Origin: Spirogloea muscicola | Taxonomy: Eukaryota > Streptophyta > Zygnematophyceae > Spirogloeales > Spirogloeaceae | Length of the DNA stretch: 64,000 bases | Reading direction: 5' to 3' | NCBI GenBank assembly: GCA_009602725.1 | Contig: WELB01000034.1 | Coordinates: forward strand, 598,811-662,810 | Shown here: positions 48,318 through 60,547 of the stretch, piece after piece | How the letters are laid out: every line of letters begins with the position of its first letter | Numbering within the stretch: the stretch's first letter is position 1 | The notes under the pieces: model-generated | What the model was told of the DNA's origin: nothing | The model's input: the letters and a program-made list of their open reading frames with translations, nothing else | The model's database searches: none | Program-made: the position numbers and the translations under genes

Positions 48318-50851
48318 ATGACGTCAACCAATCCAAAGAACTGGGAGGACTTGGCGTCATGTCAAGCTCAGATTGATACCCTGCTCTTTGGTAAGACCTT
48401 GCTCAAGCACAGTGCTTGTTGTGCTGACTTTAAGTCTATATCTAACTTTGTACTATTCGTCTGGCACCAATGTCAGTGTCATGCTAATCATTGCAGACTT
48501 GGACGACACATTGTACCCACTCAGCTCTGGTTTAGCAGAGGCATGTGCCAGGAATATACAAGGTGATTTTGCAACCCTTTGGTAGATGCTCATGGCTCAT
48601 GACAAGCTCGACGAAAATGTACTCCAGAGCTTGTTACACATTAGGTAGTTTGTAAAAGGAAGTACACACTACCAACAGGTATAGCTTTCCTCTGCCACGC
48701 CTTTAGAGACAACGTTAAATGGGTGCCTCATTATGCAGCTAGTCCACTTTGACAGGACTGCAGTTGCTGAAGGGGTATAGCACTGCCTTTCAGAGTATAT
48801 GATCGAGCATCTCTCCTTTTCGCGCCACAATGTGGAGGAAGTAAGCCAGCAGCTCTACATCAAGCATGGCACAACCTTGGCTGGACTTCAGGTTTGGCAA
48901 CTTGGATGAGCTTTCATCATAGGAGTACTTCTTAGGCCATCCTGCAAGAGAAGAGAAGCCTAGTACCATGACAAAGCTCGTGTGCAGGACACCTGATATT
49001 TCCTTGCCCAGTAATTATGCATGATATCGCTTTGCAGGCGCTGGGTTATAATCTGGACTATGACCATTGGCACAGGTGACTGCTCTTATTGATGCTGTAG
49101 ATTGTCTGCTTGTCTCTGTTGTGCCTAAGTAGTAATCGTGTCTGTCATGAGTATTCCTTCTAGTTCACGACTCAGGGTCAAAGATGACAAGGTCAGAGAC
49201 GGTTGGAGCCAGGAATTGCTGTGCTTGCATGGTTCATGTGATGCACACCGCACAGCTTAATCATGTATGGGGTCCACTTTGAGGCGGGCAACCCAGTTTA
49301 TGTATGTTTGATCTTGTCATTGTCAACATCATTGTTAGAGAAATCCTTGAAGAGGTGCCTTTGGAGAGTTGTTGATAATCACATATTATTATGTCATACA
49401 CATGTCTTGTTGCCATCTGAAACCAGACGTCAAGTACAAGAATTTGACACAACAGTATCACAGATTGTGATACATCAGTTGAGACTTTGCTTTCAGCTTT
49501 GTGCACGGCCGTCTCCCATATGAAGTCTTACGCCCAGATCCTAGTCTTCGTACCCTCCTCCTCAGCATGAAGCAACGGCGCTTGGTAAAAACTCTACCGA
49601 TGTTCTTGCCCTATAGTGCCGCAGCTTCAGCTCCTCGCAGTCCTCAACCATGACTGTGGACGTCACCTATCTTCCGTACTCCTCACTGTCAGTTGGAGGT
49701 TGCTGGAGTGCGTTGGCTCTGCGCCCGAAGCAGATCCCGTGCTTTTCAACTCTTGCTTAATGTGCAAGATGCTCCCGTTCTTTACTTGCTGCTGCCTGGA
49801 CTTGCAGTTGCTTGCTCAGCCACTTACAAGGGGCTTGACGTGTCCTTCCTTGTGTGACGCTTTGAGAACACATAAAAAGACAAGCGGCATTGGTCTGCTA
49901 GCATTTGGTATCAGCAATTTGGACGTACCTCACTACTTCTCTTTCATGTCTTGCAGATCTTCACCAATGCTGACCACCCACACGCAATGAAAGTGCTAAG
50001 ACTCCTGGGTGTGGAGGACCTTTTTGAAGCAATTATATCCTTTGAGACGTTGTACAATCACAACACTGAGCAGGTCACTGCCACTGCCAGCCTTGTCACC
50101 CCAGAAGGTACAGGTGTGGTCTCGACATATAAGACAGCGGATCAACAGCAGGAAGACAGGGTGAAGCAGAAAGTGCTCCAATATTCTGAACAGAGTGTCC
50201 CTGCTGAAGGCTCAAGCACAGTCAGAATCATTTGCAAGCCAGATGCAGAAGCATTTCGTCTTGCTCTTCAGCTTGCAAATGCTACTCCACACCAGACGGT
50301 AGGGCTTGCTTGTTGCAAATTTGTGTCTGCGTGCTTCAATGCCACGGTATCATATCAATCAGTCACCATTATGATCATGTGGAGATCAGCATGTTTGCTA
50401 TTACATAAGCACGCCTATCACATAAGCACGCGGAATCATTGATGCTCAAGCGTCCCTTTGCAGATGTTCTTGGATGATAGCCATCGCAACATAGCAGCTG
50501 CAAAGGCTGCAGGCATCCACACAGTTTTGGTAAGTCATAAAGAGCTCACATGGTTGCTGCCCATGCCATTGCTCACACAATGCTTTGATTGGCATCTGTT
50601 GACGAGCGCACTAGTGCACGCAGTTATGATTCTAAGGGACTGATGCTTAGCACTGTGCTTTGAAGAACGTCTGCAGCTGTATAACTCCGTCGAATGTGCA
50701 GGTGGGTATGTCAAAGAAATTAGAAGCTGCAGATTATGCAGTGCACAGCATCCACAACCTGAAGGAGGCTGTTCCCCACCTATGGGATGCCTCTCATGAG
50801 ACGGTATCAATTGATCAGTCGATGGTGGGAAGCTGTGAAGTATGCGCCTGA
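48318..50851 (+). CDS. HAD-superfamily pyrimidine 5'-nucleotidase (SDT1/PHM8 type)
   Basis: Eight exons: 48318-48390, 48497-48562, 48794-48891, 49038-49075, 49497-49584, 49957-50298, 50464-50529 and 50702-50851. They join in frame to 306 residues. HAD motif I is FDLDDTLYPLSSG (nucleophile Asp25, acid Asp27). Motif II is IFTNAD (Thr124). Motif III is the Lys of ICKPDAEAF (Lys215). Motif IV is FLDDSHRNI (Asp239-Asp240). HSFVHGRLPYE and the YNLDYDHWH stretch match the plant/fungal subgroup related to yeast Sdt1 and Phm8, which dephosphorylate nucleoside monophosphates. It is probably a soluble Mg-dependent phosphatase; the true substrate is untested. Exon 4 is only 38 bases. Confidence 0.88.
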
Positions 50852-50896
50852 TAGACTAGTCCCATTCCAACCCCACTAGCTGCTGTTATGATAGGT

Positions 50897-51134
50897 TCAT
50901 TTGTGCAGATTTATACAGCTCTGTCGAAGGCATAGGCTCTCTTGGCCCCCGACGACGACATACTTGTTAGCGCCAGCCTGCCTCACCGTCGTCACATCCC
51001 TGACTCCCTCTCCACCCAGGGCCATTGTCATCTTTTGTACCAGCTCATTACCTATATTGTCGTTCAGTTCATAAAAGTTGTTGTCAATCATTTCGGAAGA
51101 GATGGCGATGATTTGACACCCTGCCTTCTTGGCC
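50897..51134 (-). CDS. Unassigned exon (possibly last exon of the CxxC gene)
   Basis: A minus-strand exon after acceptor CTTCACAG reads AKKAGCQIIAISSEMIDNNF, YELNDNIGNELVQKM, ALGGEGVRDVTTVRQAGANK and YVVVGGQE, then a short tail and TGA. The composition is ordinary protein-like and unlike repeat shadows, so it is probably real. I do not recognise the family. Its phase (2) would fit the end of the upstream CxxC gene if a GTGATA donor at 51352 is used in place of the stop there (DGQ-AKKAG). Otherwise it belongs to an unseen separate gene. Confidence 0.4.
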
Positions 51135-51348
51135 CTGTGAAGCGTAGCAAATATGCAGTGCATGCAGATGCTGCGGTGCTCCTTCTTGTTTGCTATTGGT
51201 CGTGCAATGCAGTGTCAGCCCTTTCAAGCAGCAAAGTGGCCATGCTAGACGCGCATACAGTCAGTAGATCTGTTCGTCGACACGCGTCCACCTGATGTAG
51301 CCCACGCTCGTATCAGAGCCCCCGCTTGCAGGACAATGGTCTTGACTA

Positions 51349-51850
51349 TCACTGGCCATCGGTGGTGCTGTCGTATGTGACGTGCCTCCCAACGCAGCAG
51401 CCCAATGCATCGGGCTCTGCTGCGCCGCAGCAGTCCCAGAAGCGAAGCAGGCCGGGGCCCCCAGGCAGCACGACGCTGAGCTGGTCTTCGGGCGCCGCGC
51501 TGGCCCGCACGAAGCCCGTGGCCTTGCCCCGCTCGCCGCCCGTGTACAGCGCCGGGTGGTACCTGAGGCCAGGCGGGGCCGGAGACCGCAGCTTGAGCCA
51601 CCGCTTCGTTGCTGGCGGCCTTGACGGCACAGCTCAGCGACGGGCGAGGCCACGGCGCCAACCTGCACGGACTCGCTGACTGCGCTGCGTCGAAGGCCTG
51701 CTTGCAGCGGCGGCAGGTCCGCGCCTCCGCGGCGGCGCGGCCCGGCGCGGCGCCCGGGACGGGCGGCGGCGGCGGCGGCGGGGGGCGGCGCGGCGCTGGA
51801 GCTGGGCAGCAGCGGCAGCCAGGTTTAGAACCTTCCAAAGAAGCGAGCAA
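51349..51850 (-). CDS. Cys-rich plant-type protein with CxxC...CRxH...CCG motifs, function unknown
   Basis: Two exons: about 51850-51663 (donor GTTGGC) and 51562-51349 (acceptor CCTCAG, phase 2). A Pro/Ala-rich N part (polyPro from a GCC run at 51760-51790) is followed by TCRRCKQAFDAAQSASPCRY, HPALYTGGE, LLRFWDCCGA, DALGCCVGRH and VTYD, then TGA. The spacing CxxC, CRxH, CCG, GC, H resembles a plant family with CRFH..HFGGE and HCCG..DPGC motifs, likely a zinc-binding fold. No in-frame ATG occurs before the frame enters a retroelement tail, where MRTAL lies near 51960. The real start may be in an unseen upstream exon. Confidence 0.55.
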
Positions 51851-52500
51851 GCGCGGCCAGATTAACTGGTGGCTGGGAGAGGCCAGCCCAAAAGAAAGGA
51901 CAAGGACAAAGAAGGAATGGCCGTGAAAGAATGAGAAGGTGAGCGCGGTGCGCATTAAATCAGAGGGTGGCCATTGCAAGCCAATGCATTGTTCAGGCAA
52001 AAGCTAGTGCAAATGTGGGGCTACATGAAACAAAGTCCTATGCTAAGTTGGCAAAGGTAATAGTGCAACGTTTGTACCCACGGGTGAGCACATAAATCTG
52101 ACAGGCTGACCGACAGGCTAAGGCCTCATGGAAATGTGAATGCAAGGTCCGAAAGGCCAGGCGGCTCTGGTCAGATGAGGCGGACACGAGCGGAGGCTTC
52201 CGACGTCAATCCAAAGAATTATAGCTTCTATTACAAGGGAGGAAGTAGGAAAAGAGAGAAAAGCGCGGCCAGATTGACTGGTGGCTGGGAGACGCCAGCC
52301 CAAAGAAGAAGTGGCTCTCCCAATGGGGGCAAGGGCTGTGAGAAGCCAGCCCGAAAAGAATTGACAAGGTTCGAAGGGGCCAAACTACGAGCTAAGCAGC
52401 GACTGCGGGGCCTGAAGAGCCCAAAGGAATGGACAGGGTCTGAAGGGAACAGCTCTTCCAAAGTAAGGCGACGGCTCTGTGTGGAACAAGCCCAAAAAGA
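51840..52500 (-). mobile_element. Reverse retroelement tails upstream of the CxxC gene
   Basis: Hairpin tails of the type GGCCAGATTAACTGGTGGCTG, GAGAGGCCAGCCC lie at 51855-51905 and 52265-52300. A family-A end in reverse spans 51930-52090 (GCGCGGTGCGCATTAAATC). A family-C UTR in reverse spans 52308-52425. Confidence 0.6.
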
Positions 52501-52539
52501 TTGAACAAGGTCTGCTCCAAGGGGTGATGGCCTGCATTT

Positions 52540-53700
52540 TGTTCATTCTTTCGTGGGCTGGCATTTCACAGCCGTAGCGCCCTTTGGTAGAATTGCTACT
52601 TCTGATGGCTGTGAGAGGCCAGCCCAAAAGTAGTGGACATGGACACACATGAGCCAACATTTTGACCTTTTACCGGGTGCTAGCTACCCAACTTGCGGCT
52701 TGTGACCAGGGCTGTTGATCACCCATTCGTACAAGCCAGTTGAGTAGCACATGAATAGAGCTTTTTCCAGCCACTTTAGACCTTAATCTAACCTTCCAAG
52801 CGGGCCTATAGCAACCATCGGCCCCTCCGTAACAGCTTCTTCTCTTTGGGGCTGGCGTTTCACAGCCATCACCCCCTTGGAACAGCTTCCATCGCTTGGC
52901 ACAGCATGTCGATGCCCGCTAACGTAGACGGGCGGGTAGCCTAGGGCATTCTAGCGTCCCGCAAGCCATCGTTGCCTGCTGTAGAATGCGGCTATCATTA
53001 AGTCTACAGCGCTCCCAGGCACTCGCGATACTCAGCGTGCTGGGCGTGCATTAGGCCAGGCTAATGGCTTCCGTGGTGGTGGTCCTCACCTTAGCTTGTC
53101 AGATATGTACGTGCTCACTCGAGGATATTAGTGCCCCCTTAGCCAACTCATAACCCCGTTACCAGGACATAGGTAGGGCTTGATTTGGCCTCCCTTCTAA
53201 TTTCATGCAAGGAAAGCAAGCGCGGCCAGATTAACTGGTGGCTGGGAGAGGCCAGCCCAAAAGAATGGACAAGGTCTGAAGGAGTCGGAGTGCTAAGGAC
53301 TGAGACAGCAATTTCATGCGCACCGCGCGCCTTCCCCCCTTGGAACAGCTTTCCTGCCAGCTGCATCTCTGTCGTTCTTGCGACGACGCGTTTTGGCCTA
53401 TTTGCACCGTGCTCAGGCTAATGCTTTGCACCAGAAAGCTGGGCGAGCTATAGTTGGTGGCAGAAGGGCTTCTTCGTGTCTGCAATCTAGTGTTCAGGCA
53501 TCCATTAGCGACCTTCACGCGTTGACCCGTGGTTACTGAGCGGGTCAATTTGCTGTAGGTGATGTCTCGAGGTGACGTCTCTAGATATGCTTAATTTGTA
53601 CTTGGCCATTTGGCCTTTTGTTTGTTTCAAATAGACGAAAATTCCCCTTGGAAGAGCTATTACCTTTCAGTAGTGCTTTCCAGCCGGGACCTTGTCCATT
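52540..53700. mobile_element. Mixed retroelement 3' ends
   Basis: Tails at 52545-52575 (+), 52605-52640 (-) and 52848-52880 (+). A coding end at about 52905-53130 (SDMYVLTRGY) has a family-A UTR to 53205, interrupted by a reverse GGCCAGATTAACTGGTGG tail (53215-53270). The UTR resumes at 53305 (TTTCATGCGCACCGCGCGCC). A family-B end (ALHQKAGRAIVGGRRAS to LTRGY, 53425-53537) carries its stop hairpin and UTR. Confidence 0.6.
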
Positions 53701-54184
53701 CTGTTTTGGGCTGGCTTTATATTGGCCATGGGAAGGGCTATCATCGTTCTTTATTTCGCTCGGGCGTCTGCCTGCAACCCTGTCTCCCCTCTATCACTTA
53801 ACACACTCCCATCTCTTGCAGCTCCTGCCGGGGGGGTTCCAGAAGCCGGGCCGTCGGATGCGCGGCCCGGATGCGCATCGAGCGGCCGATGGCGCGAGGC
53901 GGGCCACCAACCCCCCGCTAAACCCTCAGAAGAGAGAGAGAGAGAGAAAGGGGGGGGCCCCCGGCCCCCATTGCTCTCTCTCCCCAACGCGGAGACTCCC
54001 TCTCCCCGTCAGCACCACAGTGTAATACCGCTAGCTTCCCTTTCGGAGGGCATCCCGTCTCTTCCACGGACCCCTTCCGTGACGAGCAGAAATCCCGGAA
54101 GGCCAGGCCTTCCCATATCGCTGTTTATGATGCCCTTAGCGTAAGCTCTCAGTTGTGGCCCCACCATCCTCTCCCCCCTCGGCA

Positions 54185-54243
54185 CAGGAGGTCGCCGCCA
54201 CCGCCGCCGCCGCCTCCGCCGCCGCCTCCGCGTCCGCGGCTTC
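54185..54243. repeat. GCC/CCG trinucleotide run upstream of EF2
   Basis: Dense GCC/CCG triplets within ~50-105 bases of the EF2 start codon, probably 5' UTR or core promoter. Bases 53701-54184 hold no gene I can support. Confidence 0.8.
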
Positions 54244-54290
54244 CTCCTCAGCAAGCCCTAAGCGGGCGGCGTCTGCGCCAGCCCGCCACC

Positions 54291-57200
54291 ATGGTGAGGC
54301 CTCGCGCCGCTCCCTCGCGAGCATTCCCGGCACGTGCCTCGGTCGTCGGACAGAGCAGCGGAGGCGGAGCAGAGCGTCTTCGCGTGTGCTTGCTAGCTGC
54401 ACGGACCTCGGCGGTGCTGGAGCCGCACTCGCAGTTTCGTGCAACGGAGCTGCTCGATTTACTTAAGCTCTGGGTCGTTGTGTGCACGGCAGCTGCCTTG
54501 GTCAGAGAGGGTGTCGAGTCCTTGTAGAACAGGTCAAATCCGTGGGAGGGTATCCTTTAAGTTGGGGTGGCCGTGATTCTTGCTCTGGCTAGCAGGGCGC
54601 CAACACCTGTCGTCTGACAGCTGAGAGACCTTGTGTCGTGTGGCTTCTGAAAGCGCCTCTTAGCCTCGGTCTCCAATGGCCGCGACAGACTGTGTTCTTG
54701 TGCCTTACTAAGGCAGCTGCGTTGACTGGCGTTTCTTGTCATTGCAGCCGAAGTTCACGGCAGAGGAGATGCGGCATATCATGGACAAGAAGCACAATAT
54801 CAGGAATATGTCTGTGATTGCGCACGTGGACCATGGTATGCACTAGTTGCGCCTTTCTGCAGAGTAGCAAGATCGACTTCGCCCTTTGCCTGTCTTGCTT
54901 GAGCACGGATTGCTGCAGAGCACTACCAGTATACTCTACGATGCTCCAACAAGTGGTGTACCATGCTAGTGGTGCTCTACTTCGTTCTTTCGGCTGATTC
55001 TGTATGTCTCATCAATCTCTCTTTCGTATGTCGCAGGCAAGTCCACCCTCACAGATTCTTTGGTGGCAGCCGCCGGAATCATCGCCCAAGAGGTGGCCGG
55101 CGACGTTCGGATGACTGATACTCGTGCTGACGAGGCCGAGCGCGGCATCACTATCAAGTCCACTGGGATCTCTCTGTATTATCAGATAACTGATGAGGCC
55201 CTGCAGGGAATGGTTGGTGAGAGGGATGGGAATGACTACCTCATCAACCTCATTGACTCCCCCGGCCACGTGGACTTCTCATCTGAAGTCACAGCTGCTC
55301 TCCGTATCACAGACGGCGCACTTGTGGTCGTGGATTGCATTGAGGGGGTGTGCGTGCAGACGGAGACAGTCCTGAGGCAGGCCCTAGGAGAGCGTATCAG
55401 GCCGGTGCTGACTGTCAACAAGATGGACCGCTGCTTCCTGGAGCTGCAGCAAGATGGGGAGGAGGCCTATCGCTCCTACAATCGCGTGATTGAGAATGCG
55501 AATGTCATCATGGCCACTTATGAGGATGAGCTGCTGGGCAACGTCCAGGTGTATCCCGACAAGGGAACCGTTGCATTCTCGGCTGGCCTTCACGGCTGGG
55601 CATTCACCCTCACCAACTTCGCTAAGATGTATGCTGACAAGTTCAAGGTGGACTCAAAGAAGATGATGGAGAGGCTGTGGGGTGAAAATTACTTCGATTC
55701 TGCCACCAGGAAGTGGACCACAAAGAACACCGGCGCCTCGACATGCAGTCGTGGCTTCGTGCAGTTCTGCTACAATCCCATCAAGCAGGTCATTGAGACG
55801 GCGATGCAGAACGAGAAGGACAAGCTCTGGCCGATGCTTAACAAGCTCAATGTGAACATGAAGTCTGAAGAGAAGGAGCTGGTGGGCAAGCCTCTTATGA
55901 AGCGCATTATGCAGAACTGGCTGCCAGCCCAGTCAGCGCTTTTGGAGATGATGATTTGGCACCTTCCTTCGCCCGCTACGGCTCAGCGCTACAGGGTTGA
56001 GAACCTGTACGAGGGCCCGCTGGATGATATCTACGCTAACGCCATCCGTAATTGTGACTCGACCGGGCCCCTCATGCTCTACGTGTCCAAAATGATTCCT
56101 GCCTCGGACAAGGGCAGATTCTTTGCCTTTGGTCGTGTGTTTGCCGGCAAGGTGTCCACTGGTATGAAGGTGAGCTGCACGCTGGCAGACACTGTTGCCT
56201 CCGTACTGTGTAGGCAAATGGCTGCACAGTCAAGCATGCCATGCTTGCCGTGCAGAAGGATTAAATACCAAATCCAGCTTCTGCGTCTGAGCTTGCAGAG
56301 CTGTAGTTCTTGGTTCACGTCTGAGCACGCAGCTGTGTTCCTCGGTCTATGAAGAGATTGCGAATTAGGTCACATGTACTCCTTGTCAATCCTCAGCTTC
56401 ACATTGACTGTCTGCAGGTCCGCATTATGGGCCCCAATTATGTTCCAGGCCAGAAAAAGGACCTCTATGTGAAGTCTGTGCAGCGCACAGTCATCTGGAT
56501 GGGCAAGAAGCAGGAGTCTGTGGAGGACGTGCCCTGTGGGAACACCGTGGCCTTGGTCGGCTTGGACCAGTTCATTACGAAGAACGCCACTCTGACCAAC
56601 GAGTCTGCCACTGATGCCCACCCTATTCGTGCCATGAAGTTCTCGGTGTCGCCCGTTGTGCGGGTAGCGGTCCAGTGCAAGGTCGCCTCGGACCTTCCCA
56701 AGCTGGTCGAAGGCCTCAAGCGCCTTGCCAAGTCCGACCCCATGGTTGTCTGTCAAATCGAGGAGTCTGGTGAGCACATTGTTGCAGGGGCTGGTGAGCT
56801 CCACCTTGAAATCTGCCTCAAGGATTTGCAGGTATGCTGTGACATTGAGGCCAACAGATGAGCTCATGTTCTTCCATCATTGTTGTCTAAAGGAAGGCAC
56901 ACGATGTATTCTATGGACTGTGCACCTTATCCACGTTAGGATACCTGTCTTGCTACACAGCAGTTTCCTTGCATGCCCTGAACTCTTCAAACCCTTGCCT
57001 GTACTTTCTGTCACTGTCTTTAAGCATGGGAGCAATATTTGACAAAATCAACCAGGAACTTAACTGGGCACATGTTAATAGGTGTTGTTCCTATCTGACA
57101 AGCTGTTGACAAAGGGCAAACTCACCCTGCAGGATGACTTCATGGGAGGAGCCGAGATCATTGTCTCTGACCCTGTGGTGTCATTCCGGGAGACAGTCTT

Positions 57201-58768
57201 GGAGAAGTCGAACCACATTTGCATGAGCAAGTCTGCCAACAAGCACAACCGGCTGTATTTTGAGGCCCGGCCTCTTGAGGATGGGCTTGCTGAAGCCATT
57301 GATGATGGCAGAGTTGGACCCAGGGATGACCCTAAGGTACTGCTACCAAGCTGGACGGGTGCTACCTTCGTTGCTGATGGGATAGGTCTTGTATTGGACA
57401 ATCTTGTATTGCTGTCTGTGCAGGTGTGCCTCATTGGAACATGGATGTGCTGTCCTGTGCTTGCTCTTTGTGTCCATTAGAAGTGACAGCAGGTGCTTCT
57501 GCGCAGTGGCTTGCTTGCATGATTGTCAGCATGTCAATGAGATGCTCATGATGTGTACCTACTTGTGCTGTATTCTGCAGGTTCGTTCACAGATCCTGAC
57601 TAGTGAATTTGGCTGGGACAAGGAAGTTACCAAGAAGATCTGGTGTTTTGGTCCTGATACCACGGGTCCCAACATGGTGGTTGACATGTGCAAAGGAGTG
57701 CAGTACTTGAATGAAATCAAGGACTCAGTCATTGCAGCCATGCAATGGGCTTCGAAGGAAGGTGTGCTTGCCGATGAGAACATGCGTGGTGTGGCCTTTG
57801 AGGTTTGCGACGTTGTTCTTCATGCGGACGCCATCCACCGGGGAGGCGGCCAAGTTATTCCCACTGCCAGGCGTGTCATGTATGCCTGCCAGCTCACAGC
57901 AAAGCCTCGTCTTCTGGAGCCCATCTACTTGGTGGAAATCCAGGTGGGTGTTTGTTGTCCTATTGAGAAAGTTGCTCTGAGTATGATGCAATCTTGTAAC
58001 CTATTGTCATACTCTCCCTGCGCTTTAGTACGCTCCTTGTTGTAGGTCAGTAGTGTTGCATCCTGCTCTTTGCTGAGGATTTGGATCCATGTCTATGGGC
58101 AGTAGAGCAACAGATTGGTATAGAAGTCTAAGACCCCAGCATGGGACATTTGGCTGGTGCTGCAGGCTCCAGAAGGTGCTCTTGGCGGCATCTATGGTGT
58201 CCTCAATCAGAAGCGTGGTCACGTTTTTGAAGAGATGCAGCGGCCAGGCACGCCCATGTACAATGTCAAGGCTTACCTCCCAGTCATTGAATCCTTTGGA
58301 TTTTCCGCTCAGTTAAGGGCAGCCACATCTGGCCAAGCCTTCCCCCAGTGTGTCTTCGACCATTGGGAGATGCTGAACAGGTTTGTAGCGTGTGATTCCC
58401 CGGCAAAGTTAGCTCTGACTAAGGCAACAGAATTGATGGGAAGGACTTGTTCCTTACATGCAAGTCTCTGGTGCTTGCCAACATGTTGCCTAAGCAGATT
58501 TGTCTGGTATTCATGCAAAAGAAAGTTGCTACTGCCATCTGAACTGCCAGTACCTGCATCAAACTGGGGCGTCTGGTTGCCTTTCTTCGACCCAAAGAGC
58601 ACCTAGCATCAACCGCCCACTAATGCTTCTCTACGTCATTGTTTCTGTATATGCAGCGACCCTCTGGAGGTCGGGACCCAGGCAGCTACTATTGTTGCAG
58701 ATATTAGGAAGCGCAAGGGCCTAAAACCCAACGTGTCATCTCTTTCTGAATATGAGGACAAGTTGTAG
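54291..58768 (+). CDS. EF2: Translation elongation factor 2 (eEF2)
   Basis: Eight coding exons: 54291-54293, 54748-54835, 55037-56169, 56418-56831, 57133-57336, 57581-57943, 58166-58380 and 58657-58768. They join in frame to 843 residues, the family length. Exon 1 contributes only the ATG, in strong context (CCACCATGG). GTPase motifs are AHVDHGKST (26-34), [31 protein letters not shown] and NKMDR. Domain IV has [19 protein letters not shown], with His700 the predicted diphthamide site. The C terminus is SLSEYEDKL. eEF2 drives GTP-dependent translocation of peptidyl-tRNA and mRNA on the 80S ribosome. No disabling change is visible, and the closely conserved sequence makes this the best-supported gene in the window. 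Confidence 0.97.
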
Positions 58769-60415
58769 ACTGCCGAGTGCGAGACAGATGAGCAACTAGA
58801 TCAGGGCTTGGTTTGGAGCTTCAGACACTTTGTGCTTTGGGCTCCAGATGATATCTCTACTTTGGTACTCATTGAGCGATTCAATCAAGCATCTCTAGGG
58901 TTGCCCGTGATGAACACAGTTTGCCCTATTGGAGATTGTTCTGAACCTCTTCTGCAAAGCTTCAAGTGAGCTGCTTTCTGTGCAAATTGAGTTGCGGTTA
59001 GCTTGTTGAAGGATTTGTTCATCTCAGGCTACATCACATGTTAAAGAGTTGCTCACAAGGCAGCTCCCATCTATGACAATGCAGTACACAACAGTGCTTA
59101 GCACCTTGGCAAAAGCATTGACAAGTTATCTCACTCTCCTCGCCCAACATTCTTTGCATTCTGCTCGCCCAGCATCCTGTTTCAACGCCCTTGCTTAAGT
59201 AGTTGGCTCGTGAGAGTAACTACGGCGACAAGAGGGTGCGGTGCGCCAGAACAGACCTTGCTGTACGGAGGGGTGGGGGGGAGGGGGGGGGTGCCTTACC
59301 CGTGCAAGGGTCCACCTTGGTAGCGGGGCTTTTGACAAGTGTGGGTACAATTGTGACTACGATATACCTGTTTGTGCGGGACTAAGCAGGCCTAAATTGT
59401 CAGGGCAGGGATGCATGAAGTAGGGTTGTGGAACTTGTCAATTATAGCTTTGGGTTTCAGGGGTTCTAAATTTGGGTTTACGGTGTAATTGCCGCTGCAT
59501 CCGGGCTGCTTTTGACCAGCCAAAGCCGTCTCTGCCAATGCATGCCGAGGCCGTTTCTGCCAGTGCATGCAGCAGTGCCAGGGGCGGCTGCTGCAGGAAA
59601 AGCCATTGCGTCCTTGCTGGGAAGGACGCTGAGTGCTTCCACGCCCCCTGCTTCCTCATTGGGAGGTTCATCCAGCGACACTCTGGATTGATGAGCAGGG
59701 CAAGCTCTTCTGCATTTCGATCCACTGAGCGCTTCAATGAGATAGTGCCATGCCACTCCAACATAGAAGCTGGATGTTGACCCTGTGCAATTTGAGCTGG
59801 TAGTGCCGCAGCTTTCTCTGCTCTGCACTTCCCACCCAGCCGCTAATGTGGGTCGATGCCTTCCAATTGAGGGCGATGGCTGTGATTGCCCAGCCCAGGA
59901 AAAGGGATGAAAACAAAAGTCTTAGGAGCCAGAAAAGAGCTAAAGCGGACAGCGACTCAAGTAGGCCACTGAGTGCTCAAAACCCCCTGCCGAGCACACT
60001 AGATACACAAAATGTTACCTGTTGAGCAACCCGCAGGTCAGAGAAACTAGTGTCCGTTGACAGGCTCTTCACTGGCCCTCGCTAGGGGGAGCCACAGTCG
60101 CACTTCGAGGATGTCTCGGTGAGCAGAGCGCCGAACGGCTGATCTGAATTATTTGGGACATGCGTTCCTTCCTTCATCTACGCAATATAAGATGTCTGGA
60201 GAGTCACTCGAAGAATCAATCCAGGCGCTTCTCTCCTACGCGGGCGCGCCGTCCACGTCCTGCTAGGCGGATCCGAGTCCGGCGCCCCATTGGCGGGCCG
60301 GCCCCGCAGCTGGGGCCCCATTGGGCGCGGCAACGTGGCGCCAGTTGTGCCGCTATTTACAGTGTTCAGCCGTCCCAGTTGACATTCAGTCAAGAGGCCT
60401 TCCGGCCCAGCGCCT

Positions 60416-60449
<34 letters not shown>

Positions 60450-60547
60450 GGGCAACCGGAGAGAGAAACGGGCTGGCGGCTGAGCACCACGGCCGCCTGG
60501 CCTGGCGAAGAAGAGAGGCGGCTCGGGCCTGGTTGCGATCGTTGGCC
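58769..60547. other. EF2 to TIN1 intergenic region with one retroelement end
   Basis: Nothing is recognised to 59860 except a poly-G tract (59272-59291). A reverse tail with a worn coding end spans about 59865-60060 (GGCTGTGATTGCCCAGCCC; then AACCCGCAGGTCAGAGAAAC). A GGC run (60416-60450) precedes the TIN1 start. Confidence 0.55.
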
